DNA of 64,000 bases from the NCBI GenBank assembly GCA_951812345.1, contig OX638295.1, forward strand, positions 2,606,965 through 2,670,964, given 5' to 3'. A program made the position numbers and the translations under genes. The DNA comes from Rhodothermales bacterium. Lineage in GTDB: Bacteria > Bacteroidota > Rhodothermia > Rhodothermales > VXPQ01. The notes beneath the pieces are model-generated. The model ran no database searches. It saw nothing but the letters and a program-made list of their open reading frames with translations, and had not been told where the DNA came from. This document shows, in pieces, positions 63,509 to 64,000 of the stretch; position 1 is the stretch's first letter, and every line of letters begins with the position of its first letter.

Positions 63509-63949
63509 TCACTCCATCTCTTCCTCGTCTCCTTCTCCAGACAGGTCAATTCGCTGCCAGACCTCTTCGAGTCGGAAATCGAGAATGTGGCCCACATGGT
63601 ACCACGTATCCCCTTCGATGCGGGCTTCAAAGACGATGGACTGCCCCGCCAACCCCGCAGAACTGTGCCAGGTGATGTGCTCGGTGTACGTGTCCCCGTT
63701 GAACGAATAGGTGCCCCCGCCGGCGAACACCTCCTCGTCCAGTATCTGCCGCCCGAAGGCGAAGTGCGTGGAATTGAGAATCTTGATGGTATACGGTATC
63801 TGATCGGTACGATCTATGGTGCTGTCCGGATACACGGCATGCTGGGAAACCATTTCCCACGTTCCTTCGAGCGGGTTGGCCGGAAGCTGGCCCAGCGCTC
63901 CGGATACGGCGAACAGGGAAACTATTCCGATAAATACTGCGCGTCTCAT
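63509..63949 (-). CDS. Small secreted protein, lipocalin-like, unassigned
   Basis: About 146 residues from the ATG at 63947-63949; it begins with a Sec signal (RRAVFIGIVSLFAVSGALGQ). The mature protein reads NPLEGTWEMVSQHAVYPDSTIDRTDQIPYTIKILNSTHFAFGRQ and continues as alternating beta strands (GGTYSFNGDTYTEHITWHS), which suggests a lipocalin- or fatty-acid-binding-like barrel of the kind seen in DUF4488-type proteins. The tail is acidic (GEGDEEEME). I do not recognise a specific family. It converges with the CPBP protease gene. Confidence 0.7.
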   Translation of the reverse strand: MRRAVFIGIVSLFAVSGALGQLPANPLEGTWEMVSQHAVYPDSTIDRTDQIPYTIKILNSTHFAFGRQILDEEVFAGGGTYSFNGDTYTEHITWHSSAGLAGQSIVFEARIEGDTWYHVGHILDFRLEEVWQRIDLSGEGDEEEME

Positions 63950-64000
63950 ACAGGAACCTCCATGTCTTTGCGGGGGAACATTGAGAGACATATTACGCAA

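Overview
The window reads as a chromosome segment from a moderately GC-rich Bacteroidota-type bacterium, most likely of the Rhodothermota/Balneolota branch and probably marine. The signs are TonB-dependent receptors with a carboxypeptidase-like N-terminal domain, a PorV/PorQ-type barrel, a large secreted protein with a type IX secretion (T9SS) C-terminal sorting domain, a DUF4249 lipoprotein beside a receptor, many lipoproteins, few Shine-Dalgarno sequences, and a sulfatase/acetylesterase/ThuA set typical of glycan users. This placement is inference from gene content only.

Layout. 1-9149 (minus): a TonB receptor, a T9SS-sorted giant protein and a PorV-like barrel in one operon, then a partial SurA-like lipoprotein. 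9603-21156 (minus): an eight-gene carbohydrate block running RraA-like aldolase, enolase-superfamily dehydratase, BASS Na+ symporter, DUF6807-ThuA fusion, two Gfo/Idh/MocA-type oxidoreductases, sulfatase and acetylesterase. 21866-25552 (plus, divergent): a mosaic ThuA / PQQ sugar dehydrogenase / PKD / cytochrome c protein, followed by a membrane-anchored cupin. 26119-31398: tRNA-Leu(CAA), a TonB receptor plus DUF4249 lipoprotein bracketed by a 39-bp direct repeat, and D-galactonate dehydratase. 31467-43024 (minus): housekeeping genes (M20 peptidase, two small lipoproteins, methyltransferase, ispH, tgt, AI-2E-type permease, clpX, a barrel protein, an NAD-dependent epimerase-like protein). 43062-45907: phosphofructokinase, gluconokinase and 6-phosphogluconate dehydrogenase. 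46071-56457 (plus): OPT transporter, UPF0173 hydrolase, phosphodiesterase, GAF-SpoIIE phosphatase, fructose-6-phosphate aldolase-like transaldolase, beta-CASP hydrolase, and a GlcD/YdiJ-like FAD/Fe-S oxidoreductase. 56461-60245 (minus): M1 and S41 peptidases. 60662-63949: LemA, TPM-domain protein, TPR protein, CPBP protease and a small secreted protein.

How the genes fit together. In the carbohydrate block nearly every enzyme carries an export signal (Tat on the Gfo/Idh/MocA oxidoreductase and on the dehydratase; Sec or lipobox on most others), while the only polytopic membrane protein is the BASS symporter. This suggests a sugar-acid pathway in the periplasm: desulfation and deacetylation, oxidation, dehydration, aldol cleavage, then Na+-coupled uptake of a carboxylate such as pyruvate. 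Cytoplasmic D-galactonate dehydratase, gluconokinase, 6-phosphogluconate dehydrogenase and phosphofructokinase would handle what enters.

The most distinctive non-coding signal is a family of interspersed palindromic repeats with ends GGATACTCTGATTAA. It exists as a 37-bp minimal form and a roughly 255-bp composite form, and occurs at about ten intergenic sites. A second unexpected observation is a tRNA-guanine transglycosylase whose three zinc-binding cysteines are all replaced.
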